Part shown: piece after piece, positions 42,517-53,911 of the stretch
Numbering within the stretch: the first letter of the stretch is position 1
How the letters are laid out: each line of letters starts with the position of its first letter
Source of the DNA: Flavobacteriales bacterium
GTDB lineage: Bacteria; Bacteroidota; Bacteroidia; Flavobacteriales_D; Crocinitomicaceae
DNA: 64,000 nt
Direction: 5' to 3'
NCBI GenBank assembly: GCA_947449575.1
Contig: CANFRV010000014.1
Location: 1-64,000 of the forward strand
Position numbers and translations under genes: made by a program
Notes under the pieces: generated by a model
The model's database searches: none
What the model saw: the letters and a program-made list of their open reading frames with translations, nothing else
What the model was told of the DNA's origin: nothing

Positions 42517-42982
42517 GACTTTTTCGATTAAGAAAATGCGGTGGTTATTATTTTTAATGGGGATTTTCAAAATTCCGTTGATAGGCTATGTTTGTCCAAA
42601 ATTACTTGAAATAAATGACGACTCAGTAAAAGTGAAAATTCGACTTCGTAGAAAATCTAGAAATCATCTTAAATCAATGTATTTTGGCGCATTAGCGGTT
42701 GGAGCAGATATCGCTGGAGGAATACATGTCTTTTATTATTCAGAAATAATGGGTAAAAAAGTTTCCTTTGCATTTAAAGGAATGAAAGCGGATTTTATAA
42801 AACGCGCAGAATCAGACGTTACTTTTGAAAGTAATCAAGGTCACGTAATAAAAGCTGGGATTTTGGAAAGTATTGAAACAGGAGAAAGAGTGAATAAAAC
42901 AATATTGGTGACTGCATTTGATTCGAACAATGAAGTGGTGGCGACTTTTGAAATGATTTCATCACTGAAGGTGGTTGTATGA
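42500..42982 (+). CDS. DUF4442 hotdog-fold (thioesterase-like) protein
   Basis: The ATG at 42500 is preferred to the TTG at 42491. The product is 160 residues and fits the DUF4442 hotdog family: YFGALAVGADIAGGIHVFYY is the hotdog helix region, and SFAFKGMKADFIKRAESDVTF is a typical strand pair. It is probably an acyl-CoA thioesterase or acyl-binding protein. It overlaps the flavoprotein gene upstream. The last 39 bp are part of a 50-bp direct repeat that reappears at 43881-43930, behind the beta-lactamase gene. The repeat includes its stop codon, and ATGA is shared with the beta-lactamase start. Confidence 0.8.
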   Translation: MSKPNETFSIKKMRWLLFLMGIFKIPLIGYVCPKLLEINDDSVKVKIRLRRKSRNHLKSMYFGALAVGADIAGGIHVFYYSEIMGKKVSFAFKGMKADFIKRAESDVTFESNQGHVIKAGILESIETGERVNKTILVTAFDSNNEVVATFEMISSLKVVV

Positions 42983-42993
42983 AAACGATTTTT
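42944..42993 (+). repeat. 50-bp direct repeat, left copy
   Basis: This 50-bp segment covers the last 39 bp of the DUF4442 gene and 11 bp beyond. It matches 43881-43930 at 48 of 50 positions (differences CTGAAG/CTTAAG and GAAAAC/GAACAC). The two copies enclose the class D beta-lactamase gene. Confidence 0.95.
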
Positions 42994-43863
42994 GGACGAT
43001 ATCAAGGTGTACTATTTATTTGGGTCTCTTTGCACGTTGGTATAAAAACATTGATCGATAAGCCTAAAATAATACTTTTGATTATAGCCGCTTTTGGAAT
43101 CACAGCTTTTGGACAAAAACGAACGATAGAAATTCGTAACGACTTTAAAAAGTATTACGACCAATTTAAGGTTGAAGGTTCTTTTGTGCTTTACGACCCT
43201 CAAACGAACAAGTGTGTTTTTTACAACCCAGACCAGTATGAGCAAACTTTTACACCTGCTTCGACTTTTAAAATATGTAATTCGCTTATTGGCCTTGAGA
43301 CAGGAGTGATTAAAGACGAGAATTTTATTATTTCTTGGGACAGCGTAAATCGACAAAACCCAAAGTGGAATAACGACCAAGACTTAAAAACCGCTTTCAA
43401 AAATTCAACCGTTTGGTATTATCAAGAGCTTGCAAGACGAGTTGGAAAACATAAAATGAAATCCTGGTTAAAGAAGGTAAAGTATGGTAACAAATGTACT
43501 TCAGGAGGTATTGATAAGTTTTGGCTAACTGGCGGTCTTCGTATTTCACCTAAACAACAAATTGACTTTTTACAGCGGCTTCACGACAACCAACTCCCTT
43601 TTTCACAGCGTTCAGTTGACATTGTAAAAAACATAATGATTGTAAAGGATACATTGGACTATGTAGTAAGAGCGAAAAGCGGTTGGGGTGGACAAGACAA
43701 CAAAGATATTGGTTGGTATGTCGGCTATCTGGAGACAAAAGATCAGGTTTATTATTTCGCTAACTGCATTCAATCAGCTGACTTAAACAATGAGGGCTTT
43801 GCAACTGCAAGAATAGACATTGTTTATCAAATCCTTAAAGAACTTCAACTGATTGACGAATGA
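42979..43863 (+). CDS. Class D (OXA-type) beta-lactamase
   Basis: The product is up to 294 residues. All class D motifs are present: S95-T-F-K98, S143-T-V145, Y169-G-N171 and K233-S-G235, plus the FWLTGGLRISPKQQIDFL helix typical of OXA enzymes. It should hydrolyse penicillins through a Ser-bound acyl enzyme. ITAFGQ at 41-46 is the signal peptide cleavage site. The first five codons (MKTIF) belong to the flanking 50-bp repeat, so the original start may lie further in, for example at a TTG near residues 18 or 25; the assigned ATG overlaps the upstream stop. Both flanks carry the repeat, so the gene arrived as an insertion. Confidence 0.92.
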   Translation: MKTIFGRYQGVLFIWVSLHVGIKTLIDKPKIILLIIAAFGITAFGQKRTIEIRNDFKKYYDQFKVEGSFVLYDPQTNKCVFYNPDQYEQTFTPASTFKICNSLIGLETGVIKDENFIISWDSVNRQNPKWNNDQDLKTAFKNSTVWYYQELARRVGKHKMKSWLKKVKYGNKCTSGGIDKFWLTGGLRISPKQQIDFLQRLHDNQLPFSQRSVDIVKNIMIVKDTLDYVVRAKSGWGGQDNKDIGWYVGYLETKDQVYYFANCIQSADLNNEGFATARIDIVYQILKELQLIDE

Positions 43864-43880
43864 GAATTCCTGCTGCTACC

Positions 43881-43930
43881 ACTTTTGAAATGATTTCATC
43901 ACTTAAGGTGGTTGTATGAACACGATTTTT
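43881..43930 (+). repeat. 50-bp direct repeat, right copy
   Basis: This is the second copy of 42944-42993. It contains the last 13 codons of the DUF4442 gene including its stop, but stands alone. It ends exactly at the edge of the minus-strand phosphoribosyltransferase gene, whose stop codon follows at 43930-43932. Before the insertion the DUF4442 and phosphoribosyltransferase genes would have been adjacent, tail to tail. Confidence 0.95.
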
Positions 43931-44565
43931 TAAACTACTTTCTCAAATTGGTGAATTTCTTTCAAGAGTTTGATCACTTGTTCATCACTCACGTGTGAAA
44001 AATCATTGTAGTGATGTCCTACACCAATAAAAATATCCGGTATATAGGGACAAATGAATTCATCCACTACATTTTTTATTTTAGCAGCAGCCTCTTTTGA
44101 AGAAACAGGAACTGCTACTACGATTTTTTTTACATTTTTATTTCTTAGCATTTGAATAGATGACAGTAACGTATTGCCCGTAGCTGCTCCATCATCTACA
44201 ACTATTACTATTTTATTTTCTAAATTCAACGGTTTACGATTCTCCATAAAGAGTTGATATCGCTCTTGTAAATCCTTTCGAATTCTTTTAATGCTATCCT
44301 TTATATAGGAAGGAGGGACATTAAAACTCTCATCTATGGTGTAATCTTCCAAACCAACTGCTCCGATAGCTAATTCAGGATTTGAGGGGTAACCAATCTT
44401 CTTTGTCATCAACAATTCGAGGGGGAAATTATATTCTTTAGCAATATCATACGCTATTGGAACTCCACCACGCGGGATTGCTAAAACAACTCCTGATATA
44501 TTTCTATATTTTTCCAAATACGGAATAAGCACAGATGCCGCATTCGATCTATCTTTAAAGTACAT
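43930..44565 (-). CDS. Phosphoribosyltransferase-family protein
   Basis: The product is 211 residues. IVIVVDDGAATGNTLL is the PRPP-binding loop of type I phosphoribosyltransferases, and VLAIPRGGVPIAYDIA and LMTKKIGYPSNPELAIGAVG are typical of the stand-alone group found widely in bacteria, often next to stress enzymes. The substrate is unknown. The 257 bp between its start and 44823 hold no gene. It converges on the DUF4442/beta-lactamase unit. Confidence 0.88.
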   Translation of the reverse strand: MYFKDRSNAASVLIPYLEKYRNISGVVLAIPRGGVPIAYDIAKEYNFPLELLMTKKIGYPSNPELAIGAVGLEDYTIDESFNVPPSYIKDSIKRIRKDLQERYQLFMENRKPLNLENKIVIVVDDGAATGNTLLSSIQMLRNKNVKKIVVAVPVSSKEAAAKIKNVVDEFICPYIPDIFIGVGHHYNDFSHVSDEQVIKLLKEIHQFEKVV

Positions 44566-44822
44566 TTTCTTTTTTCATTTGAATTAAATTCAAAGGAAAG
44601 CCTTTATGACTTTGATATGCATGATTACACCAAGAAGTACGAATGATTTAAGTCATTATGAAAAATCTGACTTGAAAATATATCCCAGAACAATTTCATT
44701 AATGAAAAAATAATAAAGATTATAGTAGGATTTTATTTCTATATTAGGTTATGATTCAGCTGATATTTATTACATTGTGAAAAATTTTAGAGTTATAAAC
44801 GATTTTAATTTAAAATTATATT

Positions 44823-45623
44823 TTGATATTTACTTATAATTCTAGCTTTTTATTAAAATTAGTAAAAGTTAAACCGTTAATCATTATTACCTTTTTATAT
44901 CTCAATCCTATTTTTTCCTTTGCTCAAGCAAGCAGTGTAAAGGATCTTGCATTGTGGACTTGGTTTCAAGTAAATGCAAATACCTCAAAAAAAACGTATG
45001 TTTCACTGCAATATGAGGCACGTTTTAATCATAATATGAGTCAATTTAATCGTAGTAATTTTTACTTTCTGGGTGGTTATAATCCTAAAAAAAAAATCAA
45101 CATTGAATTATTATATCAATTTAATACAACGTATAAAAAAGACTTTCATGTTTTTTATGCAGGAATCATGTACAAATTTAGTCGAAATAAGTTCTCATTT
45201 TTTTACAGAACTGCTCTTCAACGAACACAAAATTCTCTTACAGGATTATACAAATATGACAACCCCATTAATCAATTTAGAGCAAGGTTTCGAATTCAAT
45301 ACAAACAAAACAATTATTTTAAGTATGCACTTTCCGCTGAACCAACAATTGATTTATTTGACAAACGGGCTCTTTACATTTCTAAAATAAGGTATACTGC
45401 AATTGTTTCCTTTCAATATAATAAATATCAAGCATTGAACATGTTCTATTTCTTTGAACCAAGCTACAAAATGAAATCTGCAACTCAATTAATCAATATT
45501 TTAGGAGTCACTTACACATTCACTCTCCCCACTAAAAAGAAACAATTCAAAAAAATATTTAAATCCGATATTTTTGATAAAGAAAAAGAGGCTAAAGAAA
45601 AAGAATCACGAGATGTTTTTTAG
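44823..45623 (+). CDS. DUF2490-like outer membrane beta-barrel protein
   Basis: The product is up to 266 residues. A signal peptide ends near FSFAQA, and the mature part consists of alternating strands (DLALWTWFQVNAN, YVSLQYEARF, NIELLYQFN, FHVFYAGIMYKF) as in DUF2490 barrels of the outer membrane. The frame opens at TTG 44823; no ATG precedes the signal peptide, so the true start may be this TTG or another TTG/ATT before LKLVKVKPL. The tail is charged (KEKEAKEKESRDVF). The function is unknown. Confidence 0.7.
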   Translation: MIFTYNSSFLLKLVKVKPLIIITFLYLNPIFSFAQASSVKDLALWTWFQVNANTSKKTYVSLQYEARFNHNMSQFNRSNFYFLGGYNPKKKINIELLYQFNTTYKKDFHVFYAGIMYKFSRNKFSFFYRTALQRTQNSLTGLYKYDNPINQFRARFRIQYKQNNYFKYALSAEPTIDLFDKRALYISKIRYTAIVSFQYNKYQALNMFYFFEPSYKMKSATQLINILGVTYTFTLPTKKKQFKKIFKSDIFDKEKEAKEKESRDVF

Positions 45624-45766
45624 CAAAAACTTGAAATTAACCAAGTTTATTTTAAATAACTACATAAGGTATTATTTCGAAGTTAGAAAAACGAATATAA
45701 TTTTGTCAATTTTATTCAGATTAGCAATAACATTATACCAAATTAATTCCAAAATATTAAGTAAAT

Positions 45767-47788
45767 TTAGTTTATTCGGTTTTCAAAAATGCCTTCAATT
45801 ACTGAATCGTCGACAAGTTCCGGAACCGTCACTTTTAATCTTGGCTCTACTTCCATTGCACGCTTTATAGCAAAAATTGCCCCTTCATTTCGCGCCCAAC
45901 TTCTGCGCGAGATTCCGTTATTTACATCCCAATGAAGCATCATTTTTAATCTTCGATCCGCCTCTCTAGAACCATCTAGCAACATTCCAAAACCACCGTT
46001 GATAACTTCTCCCCAACCAACTCCGCCGCCATTATGAATAGAAACCCATGTTGCGCCTCGGAAACTATCGCCAATTACATTTTGAATAGCCATATCAGCA
46101 GTAAAACGCGATCCGTCATATATATTAGAAGTTTCTCGATACGGAGAGTCTGTTCCTGAAACATCATGATGATCTCTCCCTAAAACGACAGGTCCAATTT
46201 TACCTTCTTCAATAGCATTATTAAAAGCCTCAGCAATTTTCATTCTTCCTTCTGCATCTGCATAAAGAATACGGGCCTGAGAACCTACAACCAATTTATT
46301 TTCTTGTGCCCCTTTTATCCAACGTATATTATCAGCCATTTGTTGCTGAATTTCAACGGGACTATTTTTCATCATTTCCTCTAAAACTTCACACGCTATT
46401 TCGTCTGTACGTTTTAAATCTTCTGGTTTTCCTGAAGCACACACCCAACGAAAAGGTCCAAAACCAAAGTCAAAGCACATAGGTCCTAAGATATCTTGAA
46501 CATATGAAGGATATTTGAAATCAATCCCGTTTTTTGCCATCACATCAGCACCCGAGCGAGAAGCTTCTAATAAAAAAGCATTTCCATAATCGAAGAAATA
46601 AGTTCCTTTCGCGGTATGTCTATTGATAGATGCAGCATGTCGAACGAGTGTTTCTTTCACTTTTTTCTCGAATTGCATCGGTTCTTCGGCCATCATTCTA
46701 TTCGATTCTTCCAAACTTTGACCAACAGGATAATACCCACCCGCCCAAGGATTGTGCAAAGAAGTTTGATCTGACCCTAATTCAACAAAAATATTTTCTT
46801 GATCAAATTTCTCCCACACATCCACTATATTTCCAACGTAGGCAATAGAGACAATTTCCTTCCCATTCTTTGCTTGAAGAACTCTTTCACACAGTTGATC
46901 TAAATTATCAAAGACTTCATCCACCCAACCTTGAGAATGACGTGTATGAACCGCTTTTGGATTAATCTCTGCCGTGACAGAAACGCAGCCTGCAATATTT
47001 CCAGCTTTCGGCTGAGCGCCTGACATTCCTCCTAAACCAGCAGTAATAAATAATTTACCTTCCAAGCCTTCTCCATTCTTAGAGATTTTTCGTCCAGCAT
47101 TTAAAACCGTAATTGTCGTCCCGTGAACAATTCCTTGTGGCCCAATATACATGTACGAACCAGCGGTCATTTGTCCGTATTGAGTTACACCTAATGCATT
47201 GAATTTCTCCCAATCGTCTGGTTTAGAATAATTAGGAATCATCATTCCATTCGTAACAACAACTCTTGGAGCTTCTTTATGAGACGGAAATAATCCCATT
47301 GGGTGACCAGAATACATCACAAGCGTTTGCTCGTCTGACATTTCAGCCAGATATTTCATCGTAAGTCGGTACTGAATCCAATTTTGGAAAACAGCACCAT
47401 TTCCACCATAGGTTATTAATTCATGAGGATGTTGAGCAACTGCATAATCTAAATTATTTTGAATCATTAACATAATTGCCTTTGCTTGCATGCACTTCCC
47501 AGGATAATCTTGTATAGGCCTAGCATACATTGAATAAGTAGGTCTGAATCTCAACATATAAATTCGTCCATACGTTTCTAATTCAAACATAAAATCAGAA
47601 GCTAATTCCTCGTGCTGATCTTTTGGAAAATAGCGGAGTGCATTTCTCAAAGCTAATTTCTTCTCTTCTAAAGATAAAATTTCTTTTCTTTTAGGAGCGT
47701 GATTAATTTCAGAATCATACACTTGTTTACCCGGAATACTTGCCGGAATACCTTCTAAAATTTCTGCATGAAAAACGTCTAAACTCAT
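45767..47788 (-). CDS. hutU: Urocanate hydratase (long form)
   Basis: The product is 673 residues, the extended form found in Bacteroidota (the common form is about 555). GGYYPVGQSLEESNRMM, AAGLGGMSGAQPKAGNIAGC-type and HNGGGVGWGEVINGGFGM blocks identify the enzyme, which uses tightly bound NAD+ to convert urocanate to imidazolonepropionate in histidine breakdown. No other hut gene is in the window. It lies behind the eno terminator and has a near-consensus -7 box (TACCTTTA) upstream of the ATG. Confidence 0.95.
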   Translation of the reverse strand: MSLDVFHAEILEGIPASIPGKQVYDSEINHAPKRKEILSLEEKKLALRNALRYFPKDQHEELASDFMFELETYGRIYMLRFRPTYSMYARPIQDYPGKCMQAKAIMLMIQNNLDYAVAQHPHELITYGGNGAVFQNWIQYRLTMKYLAEMSDEQTLVMYSGHPMGLFPSHKEAPRVVVTNGMMIPNYSKPDDWEKFNALGVTQYGQMTAGSYMYIGPQGIVHGTTITVLNAGRKISKNGEGLEGKLFITAGLGGMSGAQPKAGNIAGCVSVTAEINPKAVHTRHSQGWVDEVFDNLDQLCERVLQAKNGKEIVSIAYVGNIVDVWEKFDQENIFVELGSDQTSLHNPWAGGYYPVGQSLEESNRMMAEEPMQFEKKVKETLVRHAASINRHTAKGTYFFDYGNAFLLEASRSGADVMAKNGIDFKYPSYVQDILGPMCFDFGFGPFRWVCASGKPEDLKRTDEIACEVLEEMMKNSPVEIQQQMADNIRWIKGAQENKLVVGSQARILYADAEGRMKIAEAFNNAIEEGKIGPVVLGRDHHDVSGTDSPYRETSNIYDGSRFTADMAIQNVIGDSFRGATWVSIHNGGGVGWGEVINGGFGMLLDGSREADRRLKMMLHWDVNNGISRRSWARNEGAIFAIKRAMEVEPRLKVTVPELVDDSVIEGIFENRIN

Positions 47789-47825
47789 TATATCTATTTT
47801 GAAGTAAAGGTAATATGTTTTGAAG

Positions 47826-47852
47826 AAAAAAGGAGACTAAAAAGCCTCCTTT
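47826..47852 (-). terminator. Intrinsic terminator of the carA-eno unit
   Basis: Read on the minus strand, AAAGGAG pairs with CTCCTTT (47846-47852 and 47829-47835) around a 10-base loop, and more T residues follow. It lies 22 bp after the eno stop. Confidence 0.75.
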
Positions 47853-47873
47853 AACAAAAATCAATAAATGATC

Positions 47874-50281
<2,408 letters not shown>

Positions 50282-50297
50282 TAATTTAATTTTTTTG

Positions 50298-50305
50298 CAA
50301 AGTTA
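50298..50305 (-). promoter_or_regulatory. -7 box of the carA-eno operon
   Basis: On the minus strand the box reads TAACTTTG, an exact match to TAnnTTTG. Transcription would start about 10 bases before the carA ATG. The -33 box is imperfect (TTTCG about 20 bases upstream). Confidence 0.55.
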
Positions 50306-50341
50306 GGGTTTCAAATTCAAATAAGCGAAACAAAAAGACAT

Positions 50342-50375
50342 AAAAAAAGGGTAATGTTTCCATTACCCTTTTATA
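50342..50375 (-). terminator. Strong terminator after rplQ
   Basis: On the minus strand AAAAGGGTAATG, a GAAA loop and CATTACCCTTTT form a perfect 12-bp stem, followed by more T residues. It ends the ribosomal operon 20 bp after rplQ. A-runs on the other side could let it act in both directions. Confidence 0.9.
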
Positions 50376-50393
50376 CGTCAAAAATTCACGTAA

Positions 50394-50966
50394 TTAATCT
50401 TCTTTTGTTTCAGCTTCATCAGTTGATTCAGCCTCATCTTGCACATCATTTGCAACATCAGTTGCCGGTGCTTCTGGAGTTTCTGGAGTTTCGTCAACAA
50501 CAACTTCTTCAGTTGAAGTAGAATCGTCAGCAACATCATCTGCTTTTTTAGCACCACCACGGCGAGAACGACGAGTAACTTTCTTACTAGATTCGTTAGA
50601 ATAAAGATCATTATAATCTACTAATTCAATCAAACACATTTCTGCGTTATCTCCTAAACGATATCCTGTGCGAATAATTCTAGTGTATCCACCATTTCTA
50701 GTTGCCACTTTTAAAGAAATATCTCTGAATAATTCAGTAACAATCTCTTTGCTTTGCAATTCACTAAATACAGCTCTTCTTGAATGTGTCGTATCTGTTT
50801 TAGATTTTGTTATTAAAGGCTCAACATACACTCTTAATGCTTTCGCTTTCGCTACCGTAGTATTGATGCGTTTGTGCAATAAAAGAGAACAAGCCATATT
50901 AGATAGCATCGCTTTTCTGTGCGCTGTCTTTCTACCTAAATGATTATTTTTCTTTCCGTGTCTCAT
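50394..50966 (-). CDS. rplQ: Ribosomal protein L17 with acidic tail
   Basis: The product is 190 residues. The first 120 ([20 protein letters not shown]...) are the conserved L17 fold near the exit tunnel. The last 65-70 residues are an extension rich in Glu, Asp, Ala and Pro ([11 protein letters not shown] at the end), as in other Bacteroidota L17 proteins. It is the last gene of the ribosomal operon, 93 bp behind rpoA, and is followed by a strong terminator. Confidence 0.97.
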   Translation of the reverse strand: MRHGKKNNHLGRKTAHRKAMLSNMACSLLLHKRINTTVAKAKALRVYVEPLITKSKTDTTHSRRAVFSELQSKEIVTELFRDISLKVATRNGGYTRIIRTGYRLGDNAEMCLIELVDYNDLYSNESSKKVTRRSRRGGAKKADDVADDSTSTEEVVVDETPETPEAPATDVANDVQDEAESTDEAETKED

Positions 50967-51059
50967 TTTTTTAAATTTCGTAAGTAACGGTTAACTGAGT
51001 CTTTTAAAGTATCGCTTAAGCTCAACCACCTATTACGCCATTATTAATTTATTACGATA

Positions 51060-52052
51060 CTAATCTTTGTCCAATTTATATTTGGCAACATTCATTCCGA
51101 AAGTAAGTCCTTTGTTATCCACAAGGTCTTCTAATTCAGTAAGAGATTTCTTACCAAAATTACGGAATTTCAACAAGTCATTTTTGTTGTAAGAAACCAA
51201 ATCACCTAATGTCTCAACATCAGCTGCTTTCAAACAATTCAATGCACGTACTGATAAATCCATATCAACCAATTTGGTTTTCAATAATTGTCTCATGTGT
51301 AAAGAAGTTTCATCAAACTCTTCAGAATCTGCTTTCACTTCGCTATCCAATGTAATTCTCTCATCAGAAAATAACATAAAATGGTGAATTAAGATTTTTG
51401 CTGATTCTTTTAAAGCTTCTTTTGGATGAATTGAACCGTCAGTTACAATATCAAAAATTAATTTTTCATAATCCGTTTTTTGCTCAACACGAAAATTTTC
51501 AACAGAAAACTTAACGTTTTTGATTGGAGTAAAAATAGAATCTACGAAAATAGTACCGAAAGGAACATTTGTTAATTTGTTTTCTTCAGCTGGAATATAA
51601 CCACGACCTTTAATAATCGTAAGTTCTAATTCTAATTTAACTGAAGACTCCATATTACAGATAACTAAATCTGAATTCAACACTTGAAAAGCGGAAGTAA
51701 ATTTACCTAAATCACCTGCAGTCAATTTATTTTGACCACCGACAGAAACAACAACAGTTTCAGTGTCTGTTCCTTCAATTTGTTGTTTAAAACGAACTTG
51801 TTTTAAATTTAAAATTATTTCAGTAATATCTTCTACAACACCTTTAATTGTCGTAAACTCATGATCAGCACCTTCAAAACGTACGGACGAAATTGCAAAT
51901 CCTTCTAAAGAAGAAAGCAAAATACGACGCAATGCGTTTCCAACTGTTATTCCGTATCCAGGTTCAAGTGGACGGAATTCAAATTGTCCTTGATGCTCAT
52001 CGGACTGAATCATAATAACCTTATCAGGTTTTTGGAAGTCTAGAATTGCCAT
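51060..52052 (-). CDS. rpoA: RNA polymerase alpha subunit
   Basis: The product is 330 residues. The N-terminal dimerisation domain ([20 protein letters not shown]) and the C-terminal domain ([30 protein letters not shown]) are intact. It nucleates assembly of RNA polymerase. It is located between rpsD (16 bp upstream) and rplQ, the standard order. Confidence 0.99.
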   Translation of the reverse strand: MAILDFQKPDKVIMIQSDEHQGQFEFRPLEPGYGITVGNALRRILLSSLEGFAISSVRFEGADHEFTTIKGVVEDITEIILNLKQVRFKQQIEGTDTETVVVSVGGQNKLTAGDLGKFTSAFQVLNSDLVICNMESSVKLELELTIIKGRGYIPAEENKLTNVPFGTIFVDSIFTPIKNVKFSVENFRVEQKTDYEKLIFDIVTDGSIHPKEALKESAKILIHHFMLFSDERITLDSEVKADSEEFDETSLHMRQLLKTKLVDMDLSVRALNCLKAADVETLGDLVSYNKNDLLKFRNFGKKSLTELEDLVDNKGLTFGMNVAKYKLDKD

Positions 52053-52068
52053 TTTAATGCTTTATTTA

Positions 52069-52677
52069 TTATTTAGAATACAATTCGACGATTAACTGTT
52101 CTTTAATATTTTCAGGGATCATCTCACGTGCAGGCACATTCAACATTCTTCCTGTCATATCAGAGTTATTCCAATCCAACCAGTCGTATTTTTTATTATT
52201 TGAAGATAAAGAAGTTGAAATTACTTCTAACGATTTTGATTTCTCACGAACACCAACAACATCTCCAATTTTAACTACATAAGAAGGGATGTTCACAACA
52301 TCACCATTTACTGTAATATGTCTGTGAGATACTAATTGACGAGCACCACTGCGAGTTGGAGATAAACCAAAACGAAAGATTGTATTGTCTAAACGAGTTT
52401 CACACAATTGTAACAAATTTTCACCAGTAATACCTTTCATTCTTGAAGCTTTTTCAAACATGTTTGAAAATTGCTTTTCAAGAATACCATACGTATACTT
52501 TGCTTTTTGTTTTTCTTTTAACTGAATACCATATTCAGATAATTTACCACCACGTCTCTTGTTTGGACCGTGCTGTCCTGGACCGTATGCTCTACGATCT
52601 AATGCTTTGTCTGGACCAAAAATCGGATCTAAAAAACGACGCGCGATTTTTGATTTTGGACCTGTGTATCTTGCCAT
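52069..52677 (-). CDS. rpsD: Ribosomal protein S4
   Basis: The product is 202 residues. [32 protein letters not shown] and the S4 RNA-binding domain ([33 protein letters not shown]) are present. It lacks the zinc-type CxxC N-terminus. It binds 16S rRNA early in 30S assembly. It lies 85 bp behind rpsK, a wider gap than most in the operon. Confidence 0.99.
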   Translation of the reverse strand: MARYTGPKSKIARRFLDPIFGPDKALDRRAYGPGQHGPNKRRGGKLSEYGIQLKEKQKAKYTYGILEKQFSNMFEKASRMKGITGENLLQLCETRLDNTIFRFGLSPTRSGARQLVSHRHITVNGDVVNIPSYVVKIGDVVGVREKSKSLEVISTSLSSNNKKYDWLDWNNSDMTGRMLNVPAREMIPENIKEQLIVELYSK

Positions 52678-52762
52678 TTTAAATTAATTTACAAAGAGAG
52701 ATTATGAATTAAGGCTTTGTCCTTCGATAACCGTATTCTCTTCTTATTTATACTTGAGTATA

Positions 52763-53149
52763 TTATACTCTTCTTCTTTTCGGAGGTCTACAACCGTTAT
52801 GTGGTAAAGGAGTAACATCAATGATTTCAGTTACTTCAATTCCATTGTTATGCAAAGATCTCATAGCAGACTCACGTCCACCACCTGGTCCTTTTACATA
52901 TACTTTCACTTTACGAAGTCCGAAATCATGAGCTTCTTTTGCACAATCCTCAGCAGCAACCTGTGCAGCATAAGGAGTGTTCTTTTTAGAACCTCTAAAA
53001 CCCATCTTTCCCGCTGAAGACCAAGAAATAACTTGACCAGCGTTGTTAGTCAAAGAAATAATGATATTATTGAAGGTAGCATGGATATGCGCTTCGCCAA
53101 TAGCATCTACTTTGACAATCTTCTTCTTTTTTTGATTAGACTTTGCCAT
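52763..53149 (-). CDS. rpsK: Ribosomal protein S11
   Basis: The product is 128 residues. [36 protein letters not shown] and [18 protein letters not shown] are the family blocks. It sits on the 30S platform near the mRNA exit. It lies 12 bp behind rpsM. Confidence 0.99.
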   Translation of the reverse strand: MAKSNQKKKKIVKVDAIGEAHIHATFNNIIISLTNNAGQVISWSSAGKMGFRGSKKNTPYAAQVAAEDCAKEAHDFGLRKVKVYVKGPGGGRESAMRSLHNNGIEVTEIIDVTPLPHNGCRPPKRRRV

Positions 53150-53161
53150 TTTTTACTTTAA

Positions 53162-53536
53162 TTATTTAGTCGCTTTTTTCTTGTTCGCAACTGTTTTTCT
53201 CTTACCTTTTCTCGTACGAGAGTTGTTTTTCGTGTGTTGACCTCTTAACGGAAGACCAGAACGATGACGAATTCCTCTGTAACAACCGATATCCATTAAT
53301 CGTTTAATGTGTAATTGAACTTCTGAACGAAGTGCACCTTCCACTTTAATCTCATTTAATGAATTACGAATCGCTCCTAGCTGATCGTCATTCCAATCTT
53401 GAACTTTGATGTTTTCATCAATACCACTAGACTTCAAAATTTGCGCTGAAGTGCTACGTCCAATTCCGTAGATGTAAGTCAAACCGATTACACCTCTCTT
53501 GTTTTTTGGTAAATCTATACCTGCAATACGTGCCAT
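53162..53536 (-). CDS. rpsM: Ribosomal protein S13
   Basis: The product is 124 residues. [26 protein letters not shown] and [22 protein letters not shown] identify S13, which contacts tRNA and the 50S subunit from the 30S head. It lies 11 bp behind rpmJ. Confidence 0.99.
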   Translation of the reverse strand: MARIAGIDLPKNKRGVIGLTYIYGIGRSTSAQILKSSGIDENIKVQDWNDDQLGAIRNSLNEIKVEGALRSEVQLHIKRLMDIGCYRGIRHRSGLPLRGQHTKNNSRTRKGKRKTVANKKKATK

Positions 53537-53547
53537 ACTTTTAAATT

Positions 53548-53664
53548 TTACCCTTGTCTTTGTTTAAGTTTAGGATTTTTTTTATTAATCACATAAACCA
53601 CACCTTTTCTTTTAACGATTTTGCAATCTGCAGATCGTTTTTTAACTGAAGCTCTAACTTTCAT
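53548..53664 (-). CDS. rpmJ: Ribosomal protein L36
   Basis: This 38-codon gene starts at 53664 ([20 protein letters not shown]) and stops at 53548. It continues [18 protein letters not shown]. Only one Cys remains of the usual zinc-binding set (C..C..C..H), so this is the zinc-independent form. It lies between infA and rpsM as in other bacteria. Confidence 0.97.
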   Translation of the reverse strand: MKVRASVKKRSADCKIVKRKGVVYVINKKNPKLKQRQG

Positions 53665-53689
53665 TTTTATTTAATTTTTGAAGTTATTC

Positions 53690-53908
53690 TTATTTATACC
53701 TAAAAGAGATTCTTCCTTTTGATAAATCGTAGGGAGACATCTCAACTTTAACACGGTCACCTGGTAAAATTTTAATGTAAAACATTCTCATTTTACCTGA
53801 TATATGCGCTGTTAAAACGTGACCATTTTCTAACTCTACTCGAAACATTGCGTTTGAAAGAGCTTCCGTGATCACTCCATCTTGTTCAATTGATGCTTGC
53901 TTTGCCAT
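53690..53908 (-). CDS. infA: Translation initiation factor IF-1
   Basis: The product is 72 residues, one OB fold: [59 protein letters not shown]. It blocks the ribosomal A site during initiation. The gene is 3 bp behind secY, without the map or adk genes found between them in many bacteria. Confidence 0.99.
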   Translation of the reverse strand: MAKQASIEQDGVITEALSNAMFRVELENGHVLTAHISGKMRMFYIKILPGDRVKVEMSPYDLSKGRISFRYK

Positions 53909-53911
53909 TTC

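Noticed and set aside
45574-45870. Plus-strand open frame overlapping the end of the DUF2490-like gene and hutU.
   Set aside because: Composition is random and it overlaps two well-supported genes.
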